Positions 18,785 through 26,312 of a stretch of DNA of 64,000 nt are shown here, in pieces; positions within the stretch are counted from its first letter, which is position 1; each line of letters begins with the position of its first letter. The notes under the pieces were generated by a model. That model worked only from the letters and a program-made list of their open reading frames with translations. It searched no databases and was not told the origin of the DNA. This DNA is from Conexibacter sp. CPCC 205762 (GTDB taxonomy: Bacteria; Actinomycetota; Thermoleophilia; Solirubrobacterales; Solirubrobacteraceae). The translations under genes were made by a program, and so were the position numbers. The stretch spans positions 1 through 64,000 of the forward strand of contig NZ_JAUTDN010000022.1 of assembly GCF_030646155.1 (NCBI RefSeq), in the 5' to 3' direction.

Positions 18785-19537
18785 CTAACTGATCTCGCGG
18801 CTCAAGCCGCCGTCGACCGGGATGTGCGCGCCGTTGACGTACGCGCCGGCATCTGAGGCGAGGAAGCGGACCACCTCGCCGACTTCCCGCGAGGTGCCGA
18901 AGCGACGCAGCGGGATCTCCGCGAGGTCCTGCTCGCGCGAGCGGCCCTCGTAGAACGACAGCAGCGTGCGCGTCGCGATCCGCCCAGGGCCAACGGAGTT
19001 GACGGTGATGCCGAGCCCGCCCACCTCGGTGCTCAGCATCTTCAGCCAGCCCGCAGCGGCGGGCCGGAACGCGTTCGAGGTCGCCATCCCCGGGATCGGC
19101 TCGCGCACCGAGGTCGAGGTGATCGCGATCACGCGACCCGCGGGGCTGAGCTTCAGATGCGGCAGCGCCAGCTGCGTCAGCGCGACCGTCGGGAGCAGCA
19201 TCCGCTCGAGGCCGAGGCGCAGCAGCTCGGCCGAGGTCGCCGTCGCGGTCGCGTCCGGCGCCCCCGCGCCGTTGTGGACGAGGATGTCAATCTTTCCGAA
19301 CCTGCTCAGGGTCGTCTCGACCAGCGATCTGAGATCGCCCTCGTCGGTGAAGTCGCCGACGACCGCGAGGCCGCCGATCCGCTCGGCCTCGCGCCGCAGC
19401 TCCTCGCCGTCGTAGGCGAACATGACGACCTCCGCCCCGGCCTCGCGCAGCGCCTCGGCGATGCCGAGGCCGATGCCCGTCGAAGCTCCGCAGACGATCG
19501 CCGTCCGTCCGTCGAGGCGCGCCGGGTCGACGCTCAT
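18785..19537 (-). CDS. Short-chain dehydrogenase/reductase, divergent (SxxxR)
   Basis: This 250-aa SDR resembles the one at 9965-10705: GASTGIG, HNGAG, ITSTSVREP, PGRIATRT and a C-terminal HIPVDGG. Instead of YxxxK it has SNAFR (Ser154, Arg158). The ATG at 19537 is used because GGAAGGGAG lies 5-13 nt upstream; two earlier ATG codons lack such a site. It lies between the LLM enzyme and the DUF1989 pair. Confidence 0.9.
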   Translation of the reverse strand: MSVDPARLDGRTAIVCGASTGIGLGIAEALREAGAEVVMFAYDGEELRREAERIGGLAVVGDFTDEGDLRSLVETTLSRFGKIDILVHNGAGAPDATATATSAELLRLGLERMLLPTVALTQLALPHLKLSPAGRVIAITSTSVREPIPGMATSNAFRPAAAGWLKMLSTEVGGLGITVNSVGPGRIATRTLLSFYEGRSREQDLAEIPLRRFGTSREVGEVVRFLASDAGAYVNGAHIPVDGGLSREIS

Positions 19538-19568
19538 CCTGCTCCCTTCCATCGCAGTCATCGGGGCC

Positions 19569-20573
19569 TCAGCCGGCCGCCGCCAGCTCGGCGGCCAGCC
19601 GCTCGACGTCGCGCCGGCGGCGGGCCGGGTCGGTGATCCGCAGCACCACGCCGGCGCAGCCGGCGGCCTCGAACGCGCGCAGCTGCTCGACGCAGCGTGC
19701 CGGCGACCCGTGCACGGCGACGGCGAGCGCGAGCTCGCGCGGGATCGACGCGGCGATCTCCCTGCCCCGCTCGGGCGACCACGCCAGCGAGCTGCCGGCG
19801 GCACCGGCCGCTTCCTCGCCGAGCGCCTGCTCCAGCACCTGCGGCGCCATCGACAGATAGAGCCGGCCGCTCGCCTCGGCCTCCGCGGAACGGTCCTCGC
19901 CGGGCTCTTCCACGAAGGTCGGCACCCACAAGCGCGGCTGGAAGCCGGGCGCACGGGGCCGAATCCGCTCGAGGAAGGACGCGTAGAGCCGCGGCGTCAG
20001 CCCGAACGGGAGCCAGCCGTCCGCGTGTCTCGCGGTGAGCTCGAGCATGCGCGGGCCGATCGCGGCCAGCGAGACCGCCGGCGGCGCCGCGTCGGGCAGG
20101 TTGAGGAAGGCGCCGTGCAGCTGCCAGCGCCCGCCCTCGTGGTCGAAGGGGCGGTCGGGACTCGACGCGAACAGCCCGCGCATGACCTCCAGCGACTCCT
20201 CCAACCGCGAGACGGCAGCTCTGGTCGGGATGCCGAAGGCGTGCAGGTCCGGCCCGAAGCCGGTCCCGAGACCGAGGTCGAAGCGGCCGCCGGAGAGGGA
20301 GGAGAGGGTCAGCGCGCCGTGCGCGAGCACGGCCGGGTCGCGCTTCGTCGTCGAGACGACGCAGGTGCCGAACCGCAGCGTCTCGGTCGACGCCGCGACC
20401 GCGCCCAGCGTCGTGAAGACCTCGGGGACGATCCAGCTCGTGTCACGACCGGCGCCGTGGAAGTGGTCGGCGATCCACACCGACGAGATCCCCAGCCGCT
20501 CGTAGGCGACCGCCTCGGCCACCGCGTCGCGCGGCAGCCCGGGGAAGACCTGGACTCCGACATCGAAGCTCAT
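19569..20573 (-). CDS. LLM-class flavin/F420-dependent oxidoreductase
   Basis: The 334-aa protein has the luciferase-like TIM barrel: an N-terminal GVQVFPGLPRD strand, SSVWIADHF, TLSSLSGGRFDLGLGTG (the cofactor phosphate loop) and a C-terminal AFEAAGCAGVVLRI. Members use F420H2 or FMNH2; F420 is likely here because F420 reductase is encoded nearby. The ATG at 20573 overlaps the previous stop as ATGA. Candidate roles are hydride transfer to an imine or carbonyl, or a monooxygenase step, in the A3 pathway. Confidence 0.88.
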   Translation of the reverse strand: MSFDVGVQVFPGLPRDAVAEAVAYERLGISSVWIADHFHGAGRDTSWIVPEVFTTLGAVAASTETLRFGTCVVSTTKRDPAVLAHGALTLSSLSGGRFDLGLGTGFGPDLHAFGIPTRAAVSRLEESLEVMRGLFASSPDRPFDHEGGRWQLHGAFLNLPDAAPPAVSLAAIGPRMLELTARHADGWLPFGLTPRLYASFLERIRPRAPGFQPRLWVPTFVEEPGEDRSAEAEASGRLYLSMAPQVLEQALGEEAAGAAGSSLAWSPERGREIAASIPRELALAVAVHGSPARCVEQLRAFEAAGCAGVVLRITDPARRRRDVERLAAELAAAG

Positions 20574-21331
20574 TCAGCACCTCCTGCATGTATCGCCCAC
20601 GCGTGCGGAAGCGGCAGCTCCACCAGCCGGTGGAGGCCTGGCCTGGCCTCCAGCAGCGCGGGGATCGCGTTGATCACCAACCCGGCGCGCCCGCCGTCGC
20701 GGATCGCCTCGCCCTCCATCACGAACTCGATGTTCCCGTCGCCGACGATGGAGATGCGCGCGCACGGCGTCTCCCCCTCCGATGGCAGGAAGCGCACCCC
20801 GGCCGTATCGCCGCGCAGCAGGCTGCTGAGCAGCGGGCCCGGTCCGTCGTCGAGCGAGCCGCTCGACGCGGGCACGTGGACGTCGACCCGGTCGACCGAG
20901 ACGCATGCCAGCGCCAGCACGGCCGGCAGCACGTCGCGCACGAGCGCGTCCTCGCCCTCGATCAGCAGCAGCGCACTGCCCGCGGCGACGGCGGCGGCCC
21001 GGTGACGGGCCAACTCGGTCTCGCCCCAGCCCGGGCTCGGCAGCAGCACGACGGCGGAGGCCCCTGTCGCGACGACCGCCTCGACGAGCGCCGACGCCAC
21101 CTCGGGCGAGGCGGGCGCGAGCAGCGCCACGTCGGCCTGCGCCTCGGCGACCGCCGCCGCGACCGTGCTCGCGTCCTGCGCCGAGACGGCGGCGACCATC
21201 TCCAGCCCCGGGTGCCGCGCCGCGGACGCAGCGATCGCGCGGCCGGTCTCGGCATCGCCGGCGCAGACGACCCGGGTCGTTGCGACCGCCCTCGTCGGAC
21301 GACGAGTTCTCACAGCAGGCACGAGCGTCAC
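20570..21331 (-). CDS. Shortened diaminopentanoate-dehydrogenase-like protein
   Basis: This 253-aa protein looks like a reduced paralogue of its upstream neighbour. Its N-terminus (VVCAGDAETGRAIAASAARH) matches a Rossmann strand-turn-helix, but the usual GxGxxG is changed to GDAETG. Its C-terminus (AGLVINAIPALLEARPGLH) matches the family's closing segment. The middle, including most of the substrate domain, is about 100 residues shorter. It starts with GTG at 21331, 3 bp after the neighbour. It may be a non-catalytic partner. Confidence 0.7.
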   Translation of the reverse strand: MTLVPAVRTRRPTRAVATTRVVCAGDAETGRAIAASAARHPGLEMVAAVSAQDASTVAAAVAEAQADVALLAPASPEVASALVEAVVATGASAVVLLPSPGWGETELARHRAAAVAAGSALLLIEGEDALVRDVLPAVLALACVSVDRVDVHVPASSGSLDDGPGPLLSSLLRGDTAGVRFLPSEGETPCARISIVGDGNIEFVMEGEAIRDGGRAGLVINAIPALLEARPGLHRLVELPLPHAWAIHAGGAE

Positions 21332-21334
21332 CTC

Positions 21335-22390
21335 TCAGATGTTGGCCGCTGCGACCCGTCCCCGCGCCTCGGGCGCGTCGAACGGCGTGAGCGGCAGACT
21401 GGCGATGGTGTGGATGCCCGGCTCGGCTCTCATCAGCGCCGGGATCAGGTTGATCATCAGTGCGACGGTCGCGACGCCGCCGTCGAGCGCGGGACTGATC
21501 CGCGCACGCAGCAGATCGCCGCCGTCGAGCTCAATCAGGTCGTGGAGTGGCTCCTCGCCGTCGAGCCGGCCGAGCCGCTGCGGGTGCTCGAGGATCACAC
21601 TCTGCCCCGTCGCGGCGACCGCGCGGCAGCGCTGCTCGACGCCGACGACGACGCCGCCCGGATAGGAGTGGCCGTCGAGCTCGGTCGGCCGGTCGCGCAC
21701 GATCGGCTCGCAGACGTTGTCGACGATCTCCAGCGACACGCCAAGCCCGGCAGCGAGGAAGGCGACCGACGCGTCGTAGCCGACGTGGCCGTCGATCTCG
21801 CCGCGCTCGGCGGCGGCCGCGAACTGCTCGGGCGTGAGCCCGACGCCCATGCTGCGCAGCACCGTCTCGCCGAACGGCGCGAGGCTGCTCGCGCGCCGAA
21901 CGCGGATGCTGCTCCATCCCGTCGTCACGGCGGTCAGGACCATCGGCAGGTAGTCCATGACATAGCCCGGGTTGGCGCCCGTGCCGACCATCGCCACCGC
22001 GCGCCGCTTGGCGAGCGTCTCCAGGCGCGCTGCCAGCTCGGCGTCGACCGCCTGCGGGTAGATCGCGTCCTCGCCGATGCAGACGACCCGCAGCCCGAGT
22101 TCGAAAGCCGCGGCGAGCGGCGCCTCGAGGTCGACGAGATGCCCGTGCGTCGCGAGCAGGACCACATCGGCCCCGCCGGCGCGGGCGACGACCTCAGCAA
22201 GGTCATCGCCCGCGACAGCGGAGTCGACTGCGCCCGGTGCCTCGCGCGCAAGCGCAGCGGCGGCCCGCTCAGCCGACCGCTGCGACACGACGCCGGCGAC
22301 CGCGAGCCCCGGGGTTCGCGCGGCGACGCGCAGCGCATGGCTGCCCATCGCCCCGGTCCCCCAGTGCACGGTGCGGATCGCTGGCGTCAA
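21335..22390 (-). CDS. Dihydrodipicolinate reductase-like NAD(P)-dependent dehydrogenase (2,4-diaminopentanoate dehydrogenase family)
   Basis: The 351-aa protein begins with a Rossmann motif VHWGTGAMGSHALRVAA and continues with VVLLATHGHLVD, ANPGYVMDYLPMVL and a C-terminal MINLIPALMRAEPGIH. This layout is typical of the family that includes 2,4-diaminopentanoate dehydrogenase from oxidative ornithine degradation. A role in oxidising or reducing an amino or imino group fits the RidA, DAO and DapA-like genes around it. ATGA overlap couples it to the DUF6282 gene. Confidence 0.8.
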   Translation of the reverse strand: MTPAIRTVHWGTGAMGSHALRVAARTPGLAVAGVVSQRSAERAAAALAREAPGAVDSAVAGDDLAEVVARAGGADVVLLATHGHLVDLEAPLAAAFELGLRVVCIGEDAIYPQAVDAELAARLETLAKRRAVAMVGTGANPGYVMDYLPMVLTAVTTGWSSIRVRRASSLAPFGETVLRSMGVGLTPEQFAAAAERGEIDGHVGYDASVAFLAAGLGVSLEIVDNVCEPIVRDRPTELDGHSYPGGVVVGVEQRCRAVAATGQSVILEHPQRLGRLDGEEPLHDLIELDGGDLLRARISPALDGGVATVALMINLIPALMRAEPGIHTIASLPLTPFDAPEARGRVAAANI

Positions 22391-23319
22391 CCGAAGGTCC
22401 CCCGCGGCGGCGCGCCCTCGAGCACCAGCTTCACCGGGTTGACGGCGAGCATGGTGTGGGCGTCGTCCTCAGCGAGGCCGGTGTCGACGAGGCACTGCGT
22501 GTAGCTGCGCAGCGCCTCCGGCACCAGCGGGAAGACCGCCGCGCCGGCGTCGGAGGAGAGGATGCAGCGCTCCGGGCCGATCGCTCTGATCGTCTCGACG
22601 ACCTCGGCCGGCGAGGCGTGACAGGGGATCGGCAGCGAGATCGACGCCGCGAACTCGATCGTCACGCCCATGTCGGCGATCTCGAGCAGGTCCTCGAGCG
22701 AGAGGTTGAGCGGCTTCCACAGCGCGTGGCCGAGCAGCATCCGTCTCGCTCTTCTGGAGACGGCGTAGCGGAAGGCGGCGAGCGTCTCCTCGCGACCGAG
22801 GTGGGCCGTTCCGATCACGACGTCGTGGCGGATGCAGATGTCGATGACCTCTCTCGCCTCGGGCAGCAGCTCGCCGTCGTCGCCGAGCGCGCCGACACCC
22901 GGGCCGCGCGTGAGGCGCTCGAAGCCCTCGTTGCCGCCGATCAGCTGCGGGCCGCCGTCGCCGGCGTCGGTCACGTCGTAGCTGCTCGCCGTGCCGAAGT
23001 AGTCGAAGTGGTTCTTGGAGTCGACCGTCGGGAACCAGACGATGCGACCGCCCATCTTGATCGCCGACTCGACCGCGAACGGGTTGAGGCCGCCGGTGTA
23101 GCGGTTCAGCACGACGCCGCCGACGACCGTCAGCTCCGGAAACGCCTTCTGCACGTCGCTCGCCTGGGCGACCGACGGCTGGAAGTGATGCTTGAGGACG
23201 AAGCCTTTCATCCCCTGTCTGAGCGCGGCCTCGGCCGTCTCGAAGGCCGTCCACGGCCGCTCGAACAGCGACGGCGCGGTGTGGACGTGGCAGTCGAATG
23301 CGCCTCTGATGTCGATCAT
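22387..23319 (-). CDS. DUF6282/amidohydrolase-like metal-dependent hydrolase
   Basis: This 310-aa protein starts IRGAFDCHVHTAPS, an HxH metal site (His11, His13) of amidohydrolase-type TIM barrels. Later metal-ligand candidates are KHHFQPS, GTAHLGR and the aspartate in CILSSDAGA. It could hydrolyse a C-N or ester bond in a cyclic or acyclic intermediate. The SD GAAGGAGAG lies upstream of the ATG at 23319. The DUF6282 assignment is from memory of the family pattern. Confidence 0.75.
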   Translation of the reverse strand: MIDIRGAFDCHVHTAPSLFERPWTAFETAEAALRQGMKGFVLKHHFQPSVAQASDVQKAFPELTVVGGVVLNRYTGGLNPFAVESAIKMGGRIVWFPTVDSKNHFDYFGTASSYDVTDAGDGGPQLIGGNEGFERLTRGPGVGALGDDGELLPEAREVIDICIRHDVVIGTAHLGREETLAAFRYAVSRRARRMLLGHALWKPLNLSLEDLLEIADMGVTIEFAASISLPIPCHASPAEVVETIRAIGPERCILSSDAGAAVFPLVPEALRSYTQCLVDTGLAEDDAHTMLAVNPVKLVLEGAPPRGTFG

Positions 23320-23353
23320 CGGTGAGTGCTCTCCTTCATTGGGATGCCGGACC

Positions 23354-24277
23354 TCAGGCTGCCACGGGGGTCAGCCCGATCTCGTCCATCAGTCTGTGCA
23401 GGTAGTGGACGTCCTCCTGCGGCAGCGGGAGCAGCGGTCGACGGCAGGGACCGCCTGTGCGCCCGATCCGATCGAGACCGGCCTTGAAGATCTGGATGAA
23501 GTCGGGGCGCTCGTCCGGGCGCCCGAACATCGGCTTGATCGACGTCATGTTCACGAGCGGCAGGATCCGGTACCACTGCTCGCGCGCGGCCTCGAGCTCG
23601 CCGGCCTGCGCGAGGTTCCAGAGCTTGACCGCCTCGTGCGGCATGAAGTTGCTGACGCCCGCGACCCAGCCATCGGCGCCGCCGCAGATCGCCTCGAAGG
23701 CGCCGTAGTCCTCGCCGTAGAGGACCGGCACCGAGTCCGGCACGGTCAGCTTCAGGTCGTGGATGCGGGCCGGATCGCCGTGCGACTCCTTGACGATCTT
23801 CGCGGTGCCGTCGTTGGCCAGCTCCGCGAGGTCGGCGGTCTCGAGCGAGACACCCGAGGCAGGCGGGTTGTTGTAGACGACGAACGGGATCTCGACCGCC
23901 TCCGCGATGTCGCGGAAGTACTGCATCACCTCGCGCCGCGGCGGGCTCGAGTAATACGGCGCGACGCTCATGACGGCGTTCGCGCCGGCCGCCTCGGCGG
24001 ACTTCGCGAGCCGCACCGCGATCTCGGTCGAAGTGTCCATGACGCCGATGTAGAGCGGCACGCGCCCGTCGACCCACTCGACGTACTTCGCCGCCAGGCG
24101 CTCCCGCTCAGCGGTCTCGAACGAGAAGAACTCGCCGCACGTGCCCAGCGCCAGCAGCGCGTGCACGCCGGCGTCGAGGAGCCAGTCGACGTGCTCCTTG
24201 GTGCGCGCCTCGTCGACCGCCCCGTTCTCGTCGAAGATGGTGACGCACGGGGGCATCACTCCCACAATCTCGGCCAT
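23354..24277 (-). CDS. Dihydrodipicolinate synthase/N-acetylneuraminate lyase family protein
   Basis: The 307-aa class I aldolase-type protein has GTCGEFFSF (the GTxGE loop at about 45-49), YNNPPASG with Tyr135, and the Schiff-base lysine in IVKESHGD (Lys163). Such enzymes catalyse pyruvate-dependent aldol additions or cleavages, or decarboxylation/dehydration. True DapA is unlikely in this catabolic setting. The ATG at 24277 has a perfect AAAGGAG upstream, and a well-formed promoter sits about 50 bp beyond. It is the first gene of the twelve-gene operon. Confidence 0.9.
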   Translation of the reverse strand: MAEIVGVMPPCVTIFDENGAVDEARTKEHVDWLLDAGVHALLALGTCGEFFSFETAERERLAAKYVEWVDGRVPLYIGVMDTSTEIAVRLAKSAEAAGANAVMSVAPYYSSPPRREVMQYFRDIAEAVEIPFVVYNNPPASGVSLETADLAELANDGTAKIVKESHGDPARIHDLKLTVPDSVPVLYGEDYGAFEAICGGADGWVAGVSNFMPHEAVKLWNLAQAGELEAAREQWYRILPLVNMTSIKPMFGRPDERPDFIQIFKAGLDRIGRTGGPCRRPLLPLPQEDVHYLHRLMDEIGLTPVAA

Positions 24278-24327
24278 GCAGCTCCTTTCACGCCATGACC
24301 ACGACGCCACGGCCTCTCTTAAATAGA

Positions 24328-24356
24328 AGTGTAGAGTAACTTCAATGAGATTGCAA
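24328..24356 (-). promoter_or_regulatory. Promoter of the twelve-gene catabolic operon
   Basis: On the minus strand TTGCAA (24356-24351) and TACACT (24333-24328) lie 17 bp apart, with the gene start at 24277. The spacer contains GAAGT/ACTTC inverted half-sites that could bind a regulator. Confidence 0.65.
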
Positions 24357-24362
24357 TAGCGA

Positions 24363-25301
24363 TCATGATCGCGCTCGCGCCTTCCGCTCCCCGCCGCCAA
24401 GCCCCCAGACGACGCCCGCGACGATTGCCGCACAGCCGACCGTCGCGCTGACGGTCAGCGGGCCGTCGCCGAGCGCCACGCCACTTGCCAGCGCCAGCAT
24501 CGGCACGCCGCCGACGAACAGCCCCATCCGCTCCGCGCCAAGCGCGAGCACGGCGAAGCTCCAGCAGAGGAACGCCGCCGCCGTCACAAACAGCCCGAGG
24601 TAGGCGATGGCCGCAGCCTCGCCGCGCGTCGGAGCACCGAAGGCCGGATCGAACAGCAGCGCGGCGCAGCCGGAGACGAACGCAGCGGCGAGACAGGTCC
24701 AGGCGGCGACCCGGTGCGCGCCGAGACGGCCGAGCACGTCCCCGATCGCGACCATGAAGCCGGCCTGCAGGAGAACCGCCGCGATCGCTGCGCCGGCGCC
24801 GAGAAGCGACAGCGCGCCACCACCTGAGACGACCGCCACCCCGGCCGAGACGAGCAGCGCCGCGGCGAGGCTCCGTCGCGACGGGCGGCGCCGCTCGCTG
24901 AGCGGCGCCAACAGCGCCAGCACCACCGGCAGGCAGCCCGCGATCATCCCGACCGGCGCCGGTCCGACCTCGCGGACCGCAGCGATCATCAGCACGTTGG
25001 AGCCGACCACCCCCGCGGCGGAGAGGACGAAGATCGCGACGGTGTCGCGGCGCGCCGGCCACCGTCGCGCTCCGACCGGCAGCGCGAGGAAGAGGACGAT
25101 CGCCGCGAGCGCATAGCGCATCGCCTGGCCAGTCGCGGTCGGATAGTCGCCGACCGCGTCGAACGCAATGAACGAGGTGCCGACGAAGAGGACGTCAACG
25201 AGCGCGAACGCGATGCCGACCGAGCGCGACGGCCGCCACGGCGGACCGCCGTGCGACGCCGCAGGCGTCGGCGCCTGCGCCTGCGATGAGACCATCTCCA
25301 C
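24363..25301 (-). CDS. EamA/DMT-family transporter
   Basis: This roughly 310-aa membrane protein has about ten hydrophobic helices in two EamA repeats (GTSFIAFDAVGDYPTATGQAMR in the first). DMT carriers usually export metabolites or amino acids. The start is either GTG at 25301 or ATG at 25295. The promoter -10 (25313-25308) ends only about 7 bp before the GTG, so the mRNA may be leaderless or nearly so. It lies downstream of an XRE-cupin regulator, a frequent pairing for exporter control. Confidence 0.87.
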   Translation of the reverse strand: MEMVSSQAQAPTPAASHGGPPWRPSRSVGIAFALVDVLFVGTSFIAFDAVGDYPTATGQAMRYALAAIVLFLALPVGARRWPARRDTVAIFVLSAAGVVGSNVLMIAAVREVGPAPVGMIAGCLPVVLALLAPLSERRRPSRRSLAAALLVSAGVAVVSGGGALSLLGAGAAIAAVLLQAGFMVAIGDVLGRLGAHRVAAWTCLAAAFVSGCAALLFDPAFGAPTRGEAAAIAYLGLFVTAAAFLCWSFAVLALGAERMGLFVGGVPMLALASGVALGDGPLTVSATVGCAAIVAGVVWGLGGGERKARARS

Positions 25302-25307
25302 AGTCTC

Positions 25308-25335
25308 ACTGTAACAGTGCGACAGTGATACTGAA
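25308..25335 (-). promoter_or_regulatory. Promoter of the EamA gene with embedded palindrome
   Basis: TTCAGT (25335-25330) and TACAGT (25313-25308) are 16 bp apart on the minus strand. The -10 overlaps the inverted repeat CACTGT-A-ACAGTG (25307-25319). The same TTCAGT-N16-TACAxT layout occurs before the cupin gene at 27739. Confidence 0.5.
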
Positions 25336-25336
25336 T

Positions 25337-25360
25337 CCGCTGACCGCTAGCGGTCAGCGG
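25337..25360. repeat. Perfect 24-bp palindrome between the XRE and EamA genes
   Basis: CCGCTGACCGCT is followed directly by its reverse complement AGCGGTCAGCGG. It lies 18 bp after the XRE stop and just upstream of the EamA -35 box. It may terminate the regulator transcript or act as the regulator's operator. No T-run follows on the minus strand, which slightly favours an operator. Confidence 0.6.
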
Positions 25361-25378
25361 GCCGACGCCGCGGGGGCG

Positions 25379-26014
25379 TCAGAACGACGGCGGCGTGATC
25401 GCCGAGATCAGCACGGCACGCTCATCGGACCGGTTCTCGACCTGATGCGACCTGCCGCTGTCGAAGGAGATGCTGTCACCGGGCCCGAGCACGTACTCGC
25501 GCCCCTCGATCGTGACGACGACCGACCCCTCGATGCAGACGGCGTTCTCCTCGCCGGGATGCGACATCGGCGCTGGATGGGTGCGCGAGCGGGGAGCGTA
25601 CTCGATCCACAGGAACTCGATTTCGCGGTTGAGGTCGGGCGTCAGGAGCTCGTACTCGACGCGCGAGCGGTGGACCCGCAAGCCCTTGCGCTCGCCGCTG
25701 CGGACGATGATCCGCTTGCCGTCGAGCTCCTCGGCGCTGCCCTCCGCCTGGTCATGCTCGACGAACAGCGCGGCGATCGGGACGTCGAGCGCGGCAGCGA
25801 GACGCCGGAGCGTCGTGATCGATGGACTGGCGATGCCGCGCTCCACCTGTGAGATGAGGCTCTGCGAGACGCCGGCGCGTCTGGCCAGCTCCTGCAACGT
25901 CAATCTGCCGTCGGTCCGGATCGTCCGCAGCTGGCGACCGAGACGCACCCCGTCGAGTTCGTCGTCAGACGCGCCACCCGCCGATGGCGCCGGTGTCTGT
26001 TGCTCAGCCCCCAT
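25379..26014 (-). CDS. XRE-family regulator with C-terminal cupin
   Basis: The 211-aa protein has an XRE helix-turn-helix (LQELARRAGVSQSLISQVERG, about residues 40-60) and a small cupin domain near the C-terminus (EENAVCIEGSVVVTIEGR, GPGDSISFDSGRSHQVEN). This architecture matches SutR/PuuR-like regulators that sense small metabolites. It probably controls the EamA gene downstream and perhaps the cupin-isochorismatase operon. ATG at 26014 is chosen; a GTG at 26023 is the alternative, and neither has a strong SD. Confidence 0.88.
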   Translation of the reverse strand: MGAEQQTPAPSAGGASDDELDGVRLGRQLRTIRTDGRLTLQELARRAGVSQSLISQVERGIASPSITTLRRLAAALDVPIAALFVEHDQAEGSAEELDGKRIIVRSGERKGLRVHRSRVEYELLTPDLNREIEFLWIEYAPRSRTHPAPMSHPGEENAVCIEGSVVVTIEGREYVLGPGDSISFDSGRSHQVENRSDERAVLISAITPPSF

Positions 26015-26207
26015 TTGAGGCACACCCTACCAGGGCAGCAGACGGAAAAGTTCAATGCCCGTGCAGCTCGTATGCAAACGGAGCACTGCCCGCACGTGCA
26101 TACGCCGGAGACACCTCGTTATCTTTCAATAGGTTTGAAACTCCCCTGCCACCAATGTCAAACAGACTGCAAACCCAACCCGGTAGGGAGGATCCGCTAC
26201 ACACCGT

Positions 26208-26270
26208 GCCTACGCGCTCGACGACTACACCGACGTCAAGCACGTGATGATCGCCAACGGCGCCGCCTGA
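26208..26270 (+). pseudogene. C-terminal remnant of an aldehyde dehydrogenase
   Basis: The plus strand reads AYALDDYTDVKHVMIANGAA and then a stop. This is the usual closing segment of aldehyde dehydrogenases (ALDxYTxVKxV). Upstream of about 26205 the frame has a stop (26184) and the sequence is less GC-rich with no ALDH homology. The rest of the gene therefore appears deleted. A chance match is possible because only about 20 residues remain. Confidence 0.5.
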
Positions 26271-26277
26271 GACGGCG

Positions 26278-26305
26278 GCTGCGGGACGGCACGCCGTCCC
26301 GCAGC
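26278..26305. terminator. Strong hairpin between the ALDH remnant and the isochorismatase gene
   Basis: GCTGCGGGACGG and its exact reverse complement are separated by four bases (CACG). It lies 8 bp after the isochorismatase stop (minus strand) and 8 bp after the ALDH remnant stop (plus strand), so it can serve as a bidirectional terminator. No T-run follows on either strand. Confidence 0.65.
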
Positions 26306-26312
26306 CCGGCGA

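Noticed and set aside
23354..24277. Lysine biosynthesis DapA
   Set aside because: The family residues fit, but its place at the head of a catabolic operon with an LLM enzyme, DAO and RidA argues for another reaction.
26052..26243. 63-codon open frame on the minus strand between the XRE and isochorismatase genes
   Set aside because: No SD, no family features, unlike the surrounding codon use, and it overlaps the likely XRE promoter.
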